Part shown: positions 43,601 to 51,396 of the stretch, in pieces
Position numbering within the stretch: the stretch's first letter is position 1
Layout of the letters: the number at the start of each line of letters is the position of its first letter
Origin: Streptomyces uncialis
GTDB lineage: Bacteria; Actinomycetota; Actinomycetes; Streptomycetales; Streptomycetaceae
DNA: 64,000 nt
NCBI RefSeq assembly: GCF_001905345.1
Contig: NZ_LFBV01000012.1
Location: 1 to 64,000 of the forward strand
Direction: 5' to 3'
Made by a program: the position numbers and the translations under genes
Notes under the pieces: model-generated
Told to the model about the DNA's origin: nothing
Seen by the model: the letters and a program-made list of their open reading frames with translations, nothing else
The model's database searches: none

Positions 43601-44290
43601 ATGGATCCCACCGTCCCGCGCCCCCGTCGGCCGCTCCCCGCGAGCGGTCCCGTGGGCCGGTGGTACGAGAACGTGCTGGGCTGGCCCACGGTTCCCGGTC
43701 CGCCCGGTGCGGGCGCCGGCGGGGCGGGCCCGGCGCTGCTGGTGTGCGGAGTGCGGTTCGATGTGCTGGAGATGCCGTCCCGGGCCGCCGACGGGGTGCT
43801 GCGGCGGTTCGCGGACGGGGCGCCTCCCGGTGTCCCGTCGGCTCCGGTGGCGCGGTCCGGCGGGCGGACCTGGTTCCTGATGGCCGCGGGGGGCGCCGAG
43901 GAACTGCCGGGGCTGCTGGAGTGGCTGGGGTGGGGGGCGCTGCCGGAAGGGCTGGGCCTGGTGGCGATCGGCGCGGGCGGCCGGATCGAGGCGCCCCGGC
44001 CGCCTGGGTGGCCGCCCCACGGGGATGCGCCCCGAGGGGGAGCCGCCGGACGGGAGGGTGACTCACAAGGGGCCGCGACCTGGATGCGGCCCCCTGAGCC
44101 GGGGCATGCGGTGGAGCCGACGCTTCCGGCGCCTTGGCTGCTGCCGTCACCGGGTGCGCGGGAGGGCGCACCCGGGGGCGGTGGGGGCGCCCCCGACCTC
44201 GTACGGCTCGTGGACTCGGCGGCCACGGAGTGCCTGCGGGTCCGGTTGGGCCGGGCGGGCGATCAGCGGTGGGCGTCGTCGTACGCCTGA
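43601..44290 (+). CDS. SCO3374-family protein (function unknown)
   Basis: 229 aa. The N-terminal part (VGRWYENVLGWPTVPGPP, LLVCGVRFDVLEMP) matches the streptomycete family of this name and resembles the N-terminal strand order of bifunctional primase/polymerase proteins, though no catalytic acidic motif is visible. Gly/Pro-rich insertions are present near the middle and C-terminus. The start ATG 43601 has only weak ribosome-binding sequence. The last 28 bp overlap the end of lsr2 on the other strand. It is always found next to lsr2 in Streptomyces as far as I recall; no function is established. Confidence 0.75.
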   Translation: MDPTVPRPRRPLPASGPVGRWYENVLGWPTVPGPPGAGAGGAGPALLVCGVRFDVLEMPSRAADGVLRRFADGAPPGVPSAPVARSGGRTWFLMAAGGAEELPGLLEWLGWGALPEGLGLVAIGAGGRIEAPRPPGWPPHGDAPRGGAAGREGDSQGAATWMRPPEPGHAVEPTLPAPWLLPSPGAREGAPGGGGGAPDLVRLVDSAATECLRVRLGRAGDQRWASSYA

Positions 44291-44601
44291 CGGATGTTCG
44301 CGGGGACCCGGCCCCGGTCGTTGACCTCGTAACCGTTCTCCTTCGCCCAGGCACGGATCTGCGCCGTCTCCTGGCCGCTGCCGCCGACGGCCGCACGGGA
44401 CTTGCCCCGCCCGCCCGCGGAACGGCCGCCGGTGCGGCGCCCGCCCTTCACATATGCCTCCAGCAGCCCGCGGAGCTTGTCCGCGTTCGCCGTGGTGAGG
44501 TCGATCTCGTAAGTCTTGCCGTCCAGCGCGAACGTCACCGTCTCGTCCGCCTCGCCACCGTCGAGGTCGTCGACAAGAAGGACCTGAACCTTCTGTGCCA
44601 C
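44263..44601 (-). CDS. lsr2: Lsr2-type nucleoid-associated protein (xenogeneic silencer)
   Basis: 112 aa. The N-terminal dimerisation domain (VQVLLVDDLDGGEADETV, YEIDLTTANADKLRG) is followed by a basic linker (GGRRTGGRSAGGRGKSR) and a C-terminal AT-hook-like DNA-binding domain ending in NDRGRVPANIRQAYDDAHR. Lsr2 coats AT-rich, often horizontally acquired DNA and silences it, including biosynthetic clusters. The start GTG 44601 has AAGGAAA upstream. The region ahead (44602-44720) is AT-rich for this genome (TTGTTATATG, GAAAAACACAAA) and contains tandem TACTGC-TG-TACTGC, possibly for autoregulation. Confidence 0.96.
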   Translation of the reverse strand: MAQKVQVLLVDDLDGGEADETVTFALDGKTYEIDLTTANADKLRGLLEAYVKGGRRTGGRSAGGRGKSRAAVGGSGQETAQIRAWAKENGYEVNDRGRVPANIRQAYDDAHR

Positions 44602-44800
44602 CGGATTTTCCTTTCATCGATAACGTGCGGGCCGGTCTCCGCGGCAACTGGCCGCTGATTCGCCGCCCCTTGTTATATGCAGTACAGCAGTACGTCGGAA
44701 AGCAAACCGCCTTTGCGGGAAAAACACAAACCCCTGGACAGGACCGGCCCTCCCGAGAAGCCCGGAAACGTGCGCGTTTCGGACATAGGGCGCGAGGGCA

Positions 44801-44825
44801 GGGACACAGCGGAATACTGTGTCCC
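44801..44825 (-). terminator. Terminator after the ArgA-like gene
   Basis: Perfect 9-bp stem GGGACACAG / CTGTGTCCC with a 7-nt loop, 6 bp beyond the stop codon of the minus-strand acetyltransferase gene. Confidence 0.75.
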
Positions 44826-44830
44826 GTCGA

Positions 44831-45373
44831 TCACAGATGCAGAAGCATCCGGCTGTTGCCCAAGGTGTTCGGTTTCACCCGTTCGAGTCCGAGGAACTCC
44901 GCGACACCCTCGTCATAGGAACGAAGGAGCTCGCCGTACACATCGGAGTCGACGGGGGTCTCACCGATCTCGACGAAGCCGTGCTTCGCGAAGAAGTCGA
45001 CTTCGAAGGTGAGGCAGAATACGCGCCGAACACCGAGCCAGCGGGCGGTCTGGAGCAACTTCTCCAGGAGTTGATGCCCGACACCGGCGCCCTTCAGCTC
45101 GGGGTTCACGGCCAGGGTGCGGACTTCCGCGAGGTCTTCCCACATCACATGCAGCGCCCCGCAGGCTACGAGCTGCGCGTTGTCGTCGCGTTCCGCGACC
45201 CAGAACTCCTGGATGTCCTCGTAAAGCGTGACCGTGGCTTTGTCGAGCAGGATGCCCTTGCGGACGTACGAGTCGAGGAGTCCGCGCACCTCGGGGACAT
45301 CACTGGTCCGGGCCCGGCGTACGGTGACCGCTTTCCCGGGTTTCCCGGCGACTTCGGGTTGCTCTGGAGGCAT
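44831..45373 (-). CDS. Amino-acid N-acetyltransferase (single-domain ArgA type)
   Basis: 180 aa GNAT protein. The acetyl-CoA motif LAVNPELKGAGVGHQLLEKL, the preceding strand LVACGALHVMWEDLAEVRT and the later FFAKHGFVEIGETPVDSDVY are those of the short actinobacterial glutamate N-acetyltransferase (Rv2747-like), which starts arginine synthesis by making N-acetylglutamate. The start ATG 45373 is plausible; a ribosome site is weak (GTCCGCTC upstream). It lies 9 bp downstream of the BlaI-type gene in the same orientation, so it is probably cotranscribed. Confidence 0.85.
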   Translation of the reverse strand: MPPEQPEVAGKPGKAVTVRRARTSDVPEVRGLLDSYVRKGILLDKATVTLYEDIQEFWVAERDDNAQLVACGALHVMWEDLAEVRTLAVNPELKGAGVGHQLLEKLLQTARWLGVRRVFCLTFEVDFFAKHGFVEIGETPVDSDVYGELLRSYDEGVAEFLGLERVKPNTLGNSRMLLHL

Positions 45374-45382
45374 GAGCGGACG

Positions 45383-45949
45383 CTATCGCCCGCCCTCCGT
45401 GTTCTGCGCGGGGGGCCGGTTCGCGGGCTTCCCCTGGTTCTCGGTGCCCAGGTTCTCGGTGCCCGGGATCTCCGGATTCCCGGCGTTCCGGGCGTCGGCC
45501 GGCTCCTCGGTGTCCTCTGGCTCCGCGGACTCCGGGGGGTTCGCGGGGTTCTCCGGCGGTGGGGCGGACGGCGGGTTCTCGGGACCCTGGACCATACGTA
45601 CGGCGTCGGTGAGGGCTTCCCGCTGCTCCGGCGACATCATGCCGAAGAAGGCGACCAGGGCGGCCGCCGGGTTGTCGCTCTGCGACCAGGAGTCGTTCAT
45701 CAGTGCGGCCGCGTACGCCGCGCGCGTGGAGACCGCCTCATATCGATAGGCGCGGCCTTCCGCCTCACGGCGTACCCAGCCCTTCTGATGGAGATTGTCC
45801 AGGACGGTCATCACCGTGGTGTAGGCGATCGAGCGATCCCGCTGGATGTCTTCCAGGACTTCCCGAACGGTCACCGGCCGGTTCCACTGCCAGACCCGCG
45901 TCATGACCGCGTCTTCGAGTTCTCCCAAGGGGCGAGGCACAGTCCGCAC
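45383..45949 (-). CDS. BlaI/MecI-family transcriptional repressor
   Basis: 188 aa. Winged helix of the BlaI/MecI (Penicillinase_R) type: LGELEDAVMTRVWQWN, TVREVLEDIQ, AYTTVMTVLDNLHQKGWV. A dimerisation region (ALVAFFGMMSPEQREAL) and a Pro/Glu-rich tail of about 60 residues (PPENPANPPESAEPEDTEE) follow; the tail is absent from classical BlaI. No BlaR1-type sensor protease is adjacent. The GTG start at 45949 is preferred because a minus-strand TATACG lies 6 nt upstream and a perfect inverted repeat just beyond it; ATG 45952 is equally possible. Confidence 0.9.
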   Translation of the reverse strand: MRTVPRPLGELEDAVMTRVWQWNRPVTVREVLEDIQRDRSIAYTTVMTVLDNLHQKGWVRREAEGRAYRYEAVSTRAAYAAALMNDSWSQSDNPAAALVAFFGMMSPEQREALTDAVRMVQGPENPPSAPPPENPANPPESAEPEDTEEPADARNAGNPEIPGTENLGTENQGKPANRPPAQNTEGGR

Positions 45950-45955
45950 CATATC

Positions 45956-45978
45956 CGTATAAGTTGCGCATAGCGCAA
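45956..45978 (-). promoter_or_regulatory. Promoter -10 and operator of the BlaI-type gene
   Basis: TTGCGC-ATA-GCGCAA (45964-45978) is a perfect inverted repeat directly upstream of a minus-strand TATACG (plus 45956-45961). It lies where the -35/-10 spacer should be, so a bound repressor would block transcription. Autoregulation by the BlaI-type protein is the natural reading. Confidence 0.7.
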
Positions 45979-46002
45979 TGAACATGGCCTTTAAATGACA
46001 AA

Positions 46003-46041
46003 AAGGGCGTACGACTCGATTCTTTCGAGTCGTACGCCCTT
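46003..46041 (-). terminator. Terminator downstream of the small membrane protein gene
   Basis: Perfect 17-bp stem (46003-46019 with 46025-46041), 5-nt loop. It isolates the BlaI-type gene's promoter from the gene upstream on the same strand. Confidence 0.88.
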
Positions 46042-46102
46042 ACCGCGACGATCCGGTACGGCGGTACGTCAGATGCCTCGGTACGTCAGGCGCCCGAGCG
46101 GG

Positions 46103-46288
46103 TCAGGCGGCGCTGTCGGGCGTCGCGGCGCGACGGGCCTGCTCGGCCTGCTGCTGCAACGCGTGGTCGACCGCCGCGTCCTCCTTGGCCTTCTTGTCGC
46201 CACCCTGGGTCTTCACGATCGTCACGATGAGCGCGGTGAAGAACACTGCCATCACGACGGGGGGCACGAGCGCGGAGACGTAGTCCAT
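46103..46288 (-). CDS. Small single-TM membrane protein
   Basis: 61 aa. MDYVSALVPPVVMAVFFTAL begins an N-terminal TM helix; the remainder is a charged cytoplasmic helix rich in Lys, Ala and Gln (KKAKEDAAVDHALQQQAEQA). ATG 46288 follows a CTGGGCCC stretch without a good Shine-Dalgarno. Conserved-looking size and topology, function unknown. It is the last gene before a strong terminator and may be cotranscribed with the gene at 46308. Confidence 0.7.
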   Translation of the reverse strand: MDYVSALVPPVVMAVFFTALIVTIVKTQGGDKKAKEDAAVDHALQQQAEQARRAATPDSAA

Positions 46289-46307
46289 GGGCCCAGGGTA
46301 GCGAGCG

Positions 46308-47054
46308 CTATCCGGCGGCCCACTGCTGGGGATGGTCCGCCGGCGGTTCGGAGGCGGGCCCCGGGGTGCCGTCCGGCGCGGCCGGTCCACCGGGTCCGGC
46401 CGGGCGGCGGCGCGGCGGGAAGACCTCCGCGGGCGTCGGCACGGGCCGCTGCGGCGCCGGTTCGCCCGGCTTGCGCTTCGGGTCGGTCCCGGGGCGCTCG
46501 GCGGGCTTGTCCGCGGCCTGCGGGCGCGCCGGGGCGCCGATCCGGGCGAGACCGCCCGGCAGGGCCGTCAGGCGGGCACGGGAACCCGGGACGGACGCCC
46601 TGCGCCCGGCGGGGACGCTCGCCGCCGGGGCAGACAGCGCGGACGGGACGGCCCGTCCGGCGAGCCGGGCCCGCACCGCGCGTTCGGCCAGGGTGCGGCA
46701 GCGTTCGAGGAGGGCCGCGGCGACCGGATTGCCGCGCAGCGCCCGCAGCGCGGCGAGATCGTCGGGGACGGGCTGGTACCCGGCGGCGAGCACGTCCTCC
46801 AGGAGGGACAGATAGCCGCCGACCGTACCGGGCAGGGCGGCCCGGTAGCGGTCCAGGTCGTCGACCAGGAAGGCGCGCAGCCGGGCACCCTCGCGCACCG
46901 CCTCGTCGACGGAGTCGGCGAGCCGGAGACAGTCGTGGACGTCCTCGGCGGATACGGGGCCGGGGTGGAGGGCGAGAGCGAGGGCACGGCGGAGCACATG
47001 GAGCTCCTCCGCGCCGAACGCCATGCCGCCGCGAGATCCGTATGGCGTGGGCAT
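46308..47054 (-). CDS. Uncharacterised actinobacterial protein with helical N-terminal domain
   Basis: 248 aa from ATG 47054. The first about 140 residues look alpha-helical and conserved (FGAEELHVLRRALALAL, VSAEDVHDCLRLADSVDEAV, ALRGNPVAAALLERCRTLAE). The C-terminal 100 residues are Ala/Pro/Arg-rich and disordered in appearance. No enzymatic motif, TM segment or signal peptide. The neighbourhood (coaX upstream, small membrane protein downstream) gives no functional hint. Confidence 0.7.
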   Translation of the reverse strand: MPTPYGSRGGMAFGAEELHVLRRALALALHPGPVSAEDVHDCLRLADSVDEAVREGARLRAFLVDDLDRYRAALPGTVGGYLSLLEDVLAAGYQPVPDDLAALRALRGNPVAAALLERCRTLAERAVRARLAGRAVPSALSAPAASVPAGRRASVPGSRARLTALPGGLARIGAPARPQAADKPAERPGTDPKRKPGEPAPQRPVPTPAEVFPPRRRPAGPGGPAAPDGTPGPASEPPADHPQQWAAG

Positions 47055-47184
47055 GGGGTGACGATACGCGCTAATCAGACAAAATTCGCTGACTGCGGGG
47101 ATGTGGCGTGGCCCCGCGCGCCCGGGTGGGGCGGCCGGGTCGGGGAGGGTCCGGGAGTGGTCCGGTGGCGCGAGGGTCGTCCCG

Positions 47185-47268
47185 GTGCGGGTCCCGGTGC
47201 GGGTCCCGGTGCGGGTCCCGGTGCGGGTCCCGGTGCGGGTCCCGGTGCGGGTCCCGGTGCGGGTCCCG
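47185..47268. repeat. 12-bp tandem repeat, 7 perfect copies
   Basis: Unit GTGCGGGTCCCG repeated seven times without mismatch, then a diverged copy. It lies in the 305-bp gap between coaX and the gene at 46308-47054, nearer coaX, and would be in the 3' part of the coaX transcript. No gene in this gap. Confidence 0.95.
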
Positions 47269-47359
47269 GTGCGCCCCGCGCCGGAACAGGTACGGGCCGG
47301 GGGCGCGGCGGCGCGGGGCGCACCGGGGTGTTCCCGTCGCACCCGGGCCGCACGTCCCG

Positions 47360-48157
47360 CTACATCCGGGCGATGTTGCGTTCGTAGACCAGCCGCAGGC
47401 CGATCAGCGTCAGCCACGGCTCGTGCTCGTCGATCACGGACGCCTCACCGAGAACCATCGGGGCGAGCCCTCCGGTGGCGATGACGGTGACCTCGGACGG
47501 GTCGGTGGCCAGCTCACGGGACATCCGGGTGACGACCCCGTCGACCTGGCCCGCGAACCCGTAGAGGATGCCCGACTGCATGGCCTCCACGGTGTTCTTG
47601 CCGATCACACTGCGGGGCCGCGCCAGCTCGATCTTGCGCAGCTGCGCCCCGCGGACCCCCAGCGCCTCGACGGAGATCTCGATGCCGGGGGCGATGACCC
47701 CGCCGGTGTACTCCCCGCGCGCGGAGACCGCGTCGAAGGTGGTCGCCGTACCGAAGTCGACGACGATCGCGGGACCGCCGTAGAGCTCCACCGCGGCCAC
47801 CGCGTTGATGATGCGGTCCGCGCCGACCTCCTTGGGGTTGTCCATGAGGATCGGCACCCCGGTCTTGATGCCGGGCTCCACCAGGACGGCCGGCACATCG
47901 CCGTAGTAGCGCCGGGTGACCTCGCGCAGCTCGTGCAGCACGGACGGGACGGTGGAACAGATGGCGATGCCGTCGATGCCGTCGCCCAGTTCCTCACCGA
48001 GCAGCGGGTGCATGCCCATCAGGCCCTGGAGGAGGACGGCCAGCTCGTCGGCGGTGCGGCGGGCGTCCGTGGAGATGCGCCAGTGCTCGACGATCTCGTC
48101 ACCGTCGAAGAGGCCCAGCACGGTGTGGGTGTTGCCCACGTCGATCGTCAGCAGCAT
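47360..48157 (-). CDS. coaX: Type III pantothenate kinase
   Basis: 265 aa. Phosphorylates pantothenate, the first step of coenzyme A synthesis. ASKHA motifs: DVGNTHTVLGLFD at the N-terminus, VGADRIINAVAA, VVDFGTATTFDAV and GGVIAPGIE. ATG 48157 starts 5 bp after the nadC stop. Last gene of the panC-nadB-nadC-coaX operon, which joins the making of pantothenate (PanC) with its use (CoaX). Confidence 0.97.
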   Translation of the reverse strand: MLLTIDVGNTHTVLGLFDGDEIVEHWRISTDARRTADELAVLLQGLMGMHPLLGEELGDGIDGIAICSTVPSVLHELREVTRRYYGDVPAVLVEPGIKTGVPILMDNPKEVGADRIINAVAAVELYGGPAIVVDFGTATTFDAVSARGEYTGGVIAPGIEISVEALGVRGAQLRKIELARPRSVIGKNTVEAMQSGILYGFAGQVDGVVTRMSRELATDPSEVTVIATGGLAPMVLGEASVIDEHEPWLTLIGLRLVYERNIARM

Positions 48158-48162
48158 GGCGT

Positions 48163-49236
48163 CTACTCCGCTCCGCTGTCGTGTGTCCCGCGCGTGGACG
48201 CGCCTGCCGTGCCCGGTGCCTGGTCCGGGGCGTCGCGCTCGTCGGGTGCCCGCAGGTCCAGGCCGATGTCCAGGATCGGCGCGGAGTGGGTGAGGGCGCC
48301 CACCGCGAGGAAGTCGACACCGGTGTCCGCGTAGGCGCGGGCGTTGCCGAGGGTGAGACGGCCCGAGGACTCCAGGAGCGCGCGGCCCTTCACCAGGGCG
48401 ACGGCCTCCTCGGTCTCCCCGGGGGTGAAGTTGTCCAGCAGGATCAGATCGGCGCCCGCGTCGACCACCTCGCGCAACTGGTGCAGGGTGTCGACCTCGA
48501 CCTCGACCGGCAGCTCGGGGAACGCCTCACGCACCAGCTTGAACGCCTGGGTGACGCCCCCGGCGGCGACCACGTGGTTGTCCTTGACCAGGGCCGCGTC
48601 GGACAGTGACATCCGGTGGTTGACGCCGCCGCCGCAGCGGACCGCGAACTTCTCCAGGGACCGCAGCCCCGGGGTGGTCTTGCGGGTGTCGCGGACCTTG
48701 GCCCCGGTGCCTTCCAGGAGGTCGGCCCACGCGCGCGTGGCCGTCGCGATGCCCGACAGACGGCACAGCAGGTTCAGCGCGCTGCGTTCGGCGGTCAGCA
48801 GGTCGCGGGTGCGGGTGGTGACGCTCAGCAGCGGCTGTCCGGCGGCCACCTGGTCGCCGTCCTCCACATGCCGCTCGACCTCGAACTCGTCGGTGCACAC
48901 GAGCGACAGCACCGCCTCGGCGACCCGCAGCCCGGCGACGGTGCCCGCCTCCCGCGCGGTGAAGTCACCGGTCGCGACGGCGTCCTCGGGGATGGTGGCG
49001 ACGCTGGTGACGTCCACCCCGCCCGCCAGGTCCTCCTCGACGGCCATGTGCGCGATGTCCTCGACCTCGATGGGATCGAGTCCGGCCGCGGCGATGAGTT
49101 CGGCGAGCGCCGGGTCGAGCCCGCACTCGTCGTCGTACTGGTCGTGGTCGGCGCTCCCGGGAGCGGCTCCCGCGCCGCAGCCGCAGCCGTCGCCGCAGCC
49201 TCCGTCCGGGACGAGGGGAAGGTCGGTGTCGCTCAC
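48163..49236 (-). CDS. nadC: Nicotinate-nucleotide pyrophosphorylase (carboxylating)
   Basis: 357 aa. Makes nicotinate mononucleotide from quinolinate and PRPP in de novo NAD synthesis. QPRTase core motifs: TRKTTPGLRSLEKFAVRCGG, HRMSLSDAALVKDNHV, VEVEVDTLHQL, LILLDNFTP. The N-terminus carries an unusual Cys/Gly cluster (GGCGDGCGCGAG, residues 12-23) and an acidic patch, and the C-terminus a disordered tail, making it about 60 residues longer than typical NadC. The start GTG 49236 has AGGAGC upstream, 3 bp after the nadB stop. Confidence 0.96.
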   Translation of the reverse strand: MSDTDLPLVPDGGCGDGCGCGAGAAPGSADHDQYDDECGLDPALAELIAAAGLDPIEVEDIAHMAVEEDLAGGVDVTSVATIPEDAVATGDFTAREAGTVAGLRVAEAVLSLVCTDEFEVERHVEDGDQVAAGQPLLSVTTRTRDLLTAERSALNLLCRLSGIATATRAWADLLEGTGAKVRDTRKTTPGLRSLEKFAVRCGGGVNHRMSLSDAALVKDNHVVAAGGVTQAFKLVREAFPELPVEVEVDTLHQLREVVDAGADLILLDNFTPGETEEAVALVKGRALLESSGRLTLGNARAYADTGVDFLAVGALTHSAPILDIGLDLRAPDERDAPDQAPGTAGASTRGTHDSGAE

Positions 49237-49239
49237 GGC

Positions 49240-51396
49240 TCAGTGCTCCTGGGGACGGGCGGCGGTCGGGCGGTCGGCGGTGCTGGGGCCGTGCGGCGCC
49301 CCTGGGGAGGTGTCCGCCGGTGCGTGCGGCGGGGTCCCCGGCGGGGTGTTCCCGGTGCTCCCGGCGGGCGTCGGCCGCGCGGACGCGTCGTCGGCGGGCC
49401 CGGCCGGGGCGGTTCCCGCGCGCGGGGTCCCGGCGGGTGCGGCGTCAGCGTACGCGTCCGGGCGGGGCGGGGTTCCGTCGGGGACGGGCGCGAGCGCGGA
49501 CGCGGGTCCGGGCGCCGGTGCGGGTTCGAGGGTCGGGGGGAAGTTCTCCGCGCGCGTGGTGGTGAGGGTGAGGGCCCGGTCGGCGGCGAGCCGGACGACG
49601 ATGTGCCGGCGCCAGTCGTCGACGGCGTCGGCGTGGTCCTCCCGCCAGTGGCAGCCGCGGGTCTCCTCACGGCGCAGGGCCGCGGCGACGAGGACACGGG
49701 CGACGCACAGCAGGTTGGTGGTCTCCCAGGTGTCCACCCCGGGCTCGGCGGTCTTGCCGTGCTCGACGAGGTCGCCGCGGGCGGCGTCGTGGAGTTCCTG
49801 GAGCTGCGCGGCGGCACGGGCGAGCGACGTCGCCGAGCGGAGCACCCCGGCCCCGTCGGTCATGATCCGCTGGATACGGAACCGGGCGTCGGCGCCGAGC
49901 AGCGGATACGCGGGCATGTCCGACCCGGCGGGTACGTCGGTGTGCGCGGGTACGTCGGGCCGCGTAGGTCCGCCTGTGTGCGTGCGTACGCCCGACTCGG
50001 CGGGTTCGTCCGACCGCGCGGGTACGTCCGTGGGCGCGTCCGGGCGGGCCGTGGCGACGGGTACGCGCGCGGGGCGTCCGGCGGCGTCCGCGCGGACGAT
50101 GTCGGCGGCGATCCGCTCGGCGTACACCAGCCCTTCGAGCAGCGAGTTGGACGCCAGCCGGTTGGCGCCGTGCACACCCGTGCAGGCGACCTCACCGCAC
50201 GCGTAGAGGCCCGGCACGGTGGTGCGGCCGTCGGCGTCGGTACGGACGCCGCCGGAGGCGTAGTGGGCGGCCGGGGCGACCGGGACGGGCTCGGTGACCG
50301 GGTCCATGCCGTGGGCGCGGCAGGCGGCGAGGATCGTCGGGAAACGGCGCTCCCACATGTCCGCGCCGAAGTGCCGGGCGTCCAGGTACATGTGCTCGGT
50401 GCCCTGCTCGCGCATCCGCCGCATGATGCCCTTGGCGACGATGTCCCGGGGCGCCAGCTCGGCCAGTTCGTGCTGCCCCACCATGAAGCGCACCCCGTCG
50501 GCGTCGACCAGATGGGCGCCCTCACCGCGTACCGCCTCGGAGACCAGTGGCTGCTGGCCCTCCGCGTCGGGGCCGAGGAACAGCACCGTGGGGTGGAACT
50601 GCACGAACTCCAGATCGCTGACCTCGGCGCCCGCGCGCAGGGCCAGGGCGACCCCGTCGCCGGTGGACACGGCCGGGTTGGTGGTCGCGGAGTAGACCTG
50701 GCCCATCCCGCCGGTGGCGAGCACCACGGACGGCGCGTGGACGGCGCCCACGCCGTCGTGCTGGCCCTCGCCCATCACATGCAGGGTGACACCGGCCGCG
50801 TGGCCCTCGGCGTCGGTGAGCAGATCGAGGACGAGCGCGTTCTCGACGGTCGGTATCCCGCGCGCGCGGACGGCGTCCACCAGGGCGCGGGAGATCTCCG
50901 CGCCGGTCGCGTCGCCGCCCGCGTGGGCGATGCGGCGGCGGTGGTGGCCGCCCTCCCGGGTCAGCGCCAGTCCGCCGTCGGCGGACTCGTCGAAGTGCGC
51001 GCCGGTGTCGATGAGCCTGCGGACCGCGTCGGGACCCTCGGTGACCAGCAGTCGTACGGCGTCCTCGTCGCACAGGCCCGCGCCCGCCACCAGGGTGTCG
51101 TCGAGGTGCTGCTGCGGGGTGTCGCCGTCGCCGAGGGCCGCCGCTATGCCGCCCTGCGCCCAGCGGGTCGAACCGGCGTCCAGCCTGGCCTTGGTGACCA
51201 CGACGGTCTCCAGCCCGGCGGCGGCGCAGCGCAGCGCGGCGGTGAGCCCGGCGACTCCGGAGCCCACCACGACGACATCGGCGGCGAGGGACCAGCCGGG
51301 CGCCGGGGCGTGCAGGGCGACACCGGTGGCCGGGCCGCCGGTGCCGGTGGGCGCGCCATGGCCGGTGCCGGTGTCTCGGTGGGCTGCGCGGGTCAC
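49240..51396 (-). CDS. nadB: L-aspartate oxidase
   Basis: 718 aa. Oxidises aspartate to iminoaspartate, first step of NAD synthesis. FAD motifs: VVVVGSGVAGLTAALR, RWAQGGIAAALG, LEFVQFHPTVLF, GLYACGEVACTGVHGANRLA. Two oddities: an insertion of about 50 residues of TDVPA-type repeats between the catalytic and C-terminal helical domains (coded around 49910-50060), and a Pro/Ala-rich tail of about 95 residues. Typical NadB is 520-580 aa. The GTG start overlaps the panC stop (GTGA). nadA is not in this operon. Confidence 0.96.
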   Translation of the reverse strand: MTRAAHRDTGTGHGAPTGTGGPATGVALHAPAPGWSLAADVVVVGSGVAGLTAALRCAAAGLETVVVTKARLDAGSTRWAQGGIAAALGDGDTPQQHLDDTLVAGAGLCDEDAVRLLVTEGPDAVRRLIDTGAHFDESADGGLALTREGGHHRRRIAHAGGDATGAEISRALVDAVRARGIPTVENALVLDLLTDAEGHAAGVTLHVMGEGQHDGVGAVHAPSVVLATGGMGQVYSATTNPAVSTGDGVALALRAGAEVSDLEFVQFHPTVLFLGPDAEGQQPLVSEAVRGEGAHLVDADGVRFMVGQHELAELAPRDIVAKGIMRRMREQGTEHMYLDARHFGADMWERRFPTILAACRAHGMDPVTEPVPVAPAAHYASGGVRTDADGRTTVPGLYACGEVACTGVHGANRLASNSLLEGLVYAERIAADIVRADAAGRPARVPVATARPDAPTDVPARSDEPAESGVRTHTGGPTRPDVPAHTDVPAGSDMPAYPLLGADARFRIQRIMTDGAGVLRSATSLARAAAQLQELHDAARGDLVEHGKTAEPGVDTWETTNLLCVARVLVAAALRREETRGCHWREDHADAVDDWRRHIVVRLAADRALTLTTTRAENFPPTLEPAPAPGPASALAPVPDGTPPRPDAYADAAPAGTPRAGTAPAGPADDASARPTPAGSTGNTPPGTPPHAPADTSPGAPHGPSTADRPTAARPQEH

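Noticed and set aside
45383..45949. Beta-lactam resistance operon
   Set aside because: The regulator is BlaI-like, but no BlaR1 sensor or beta-lactamase gene is present nearby.
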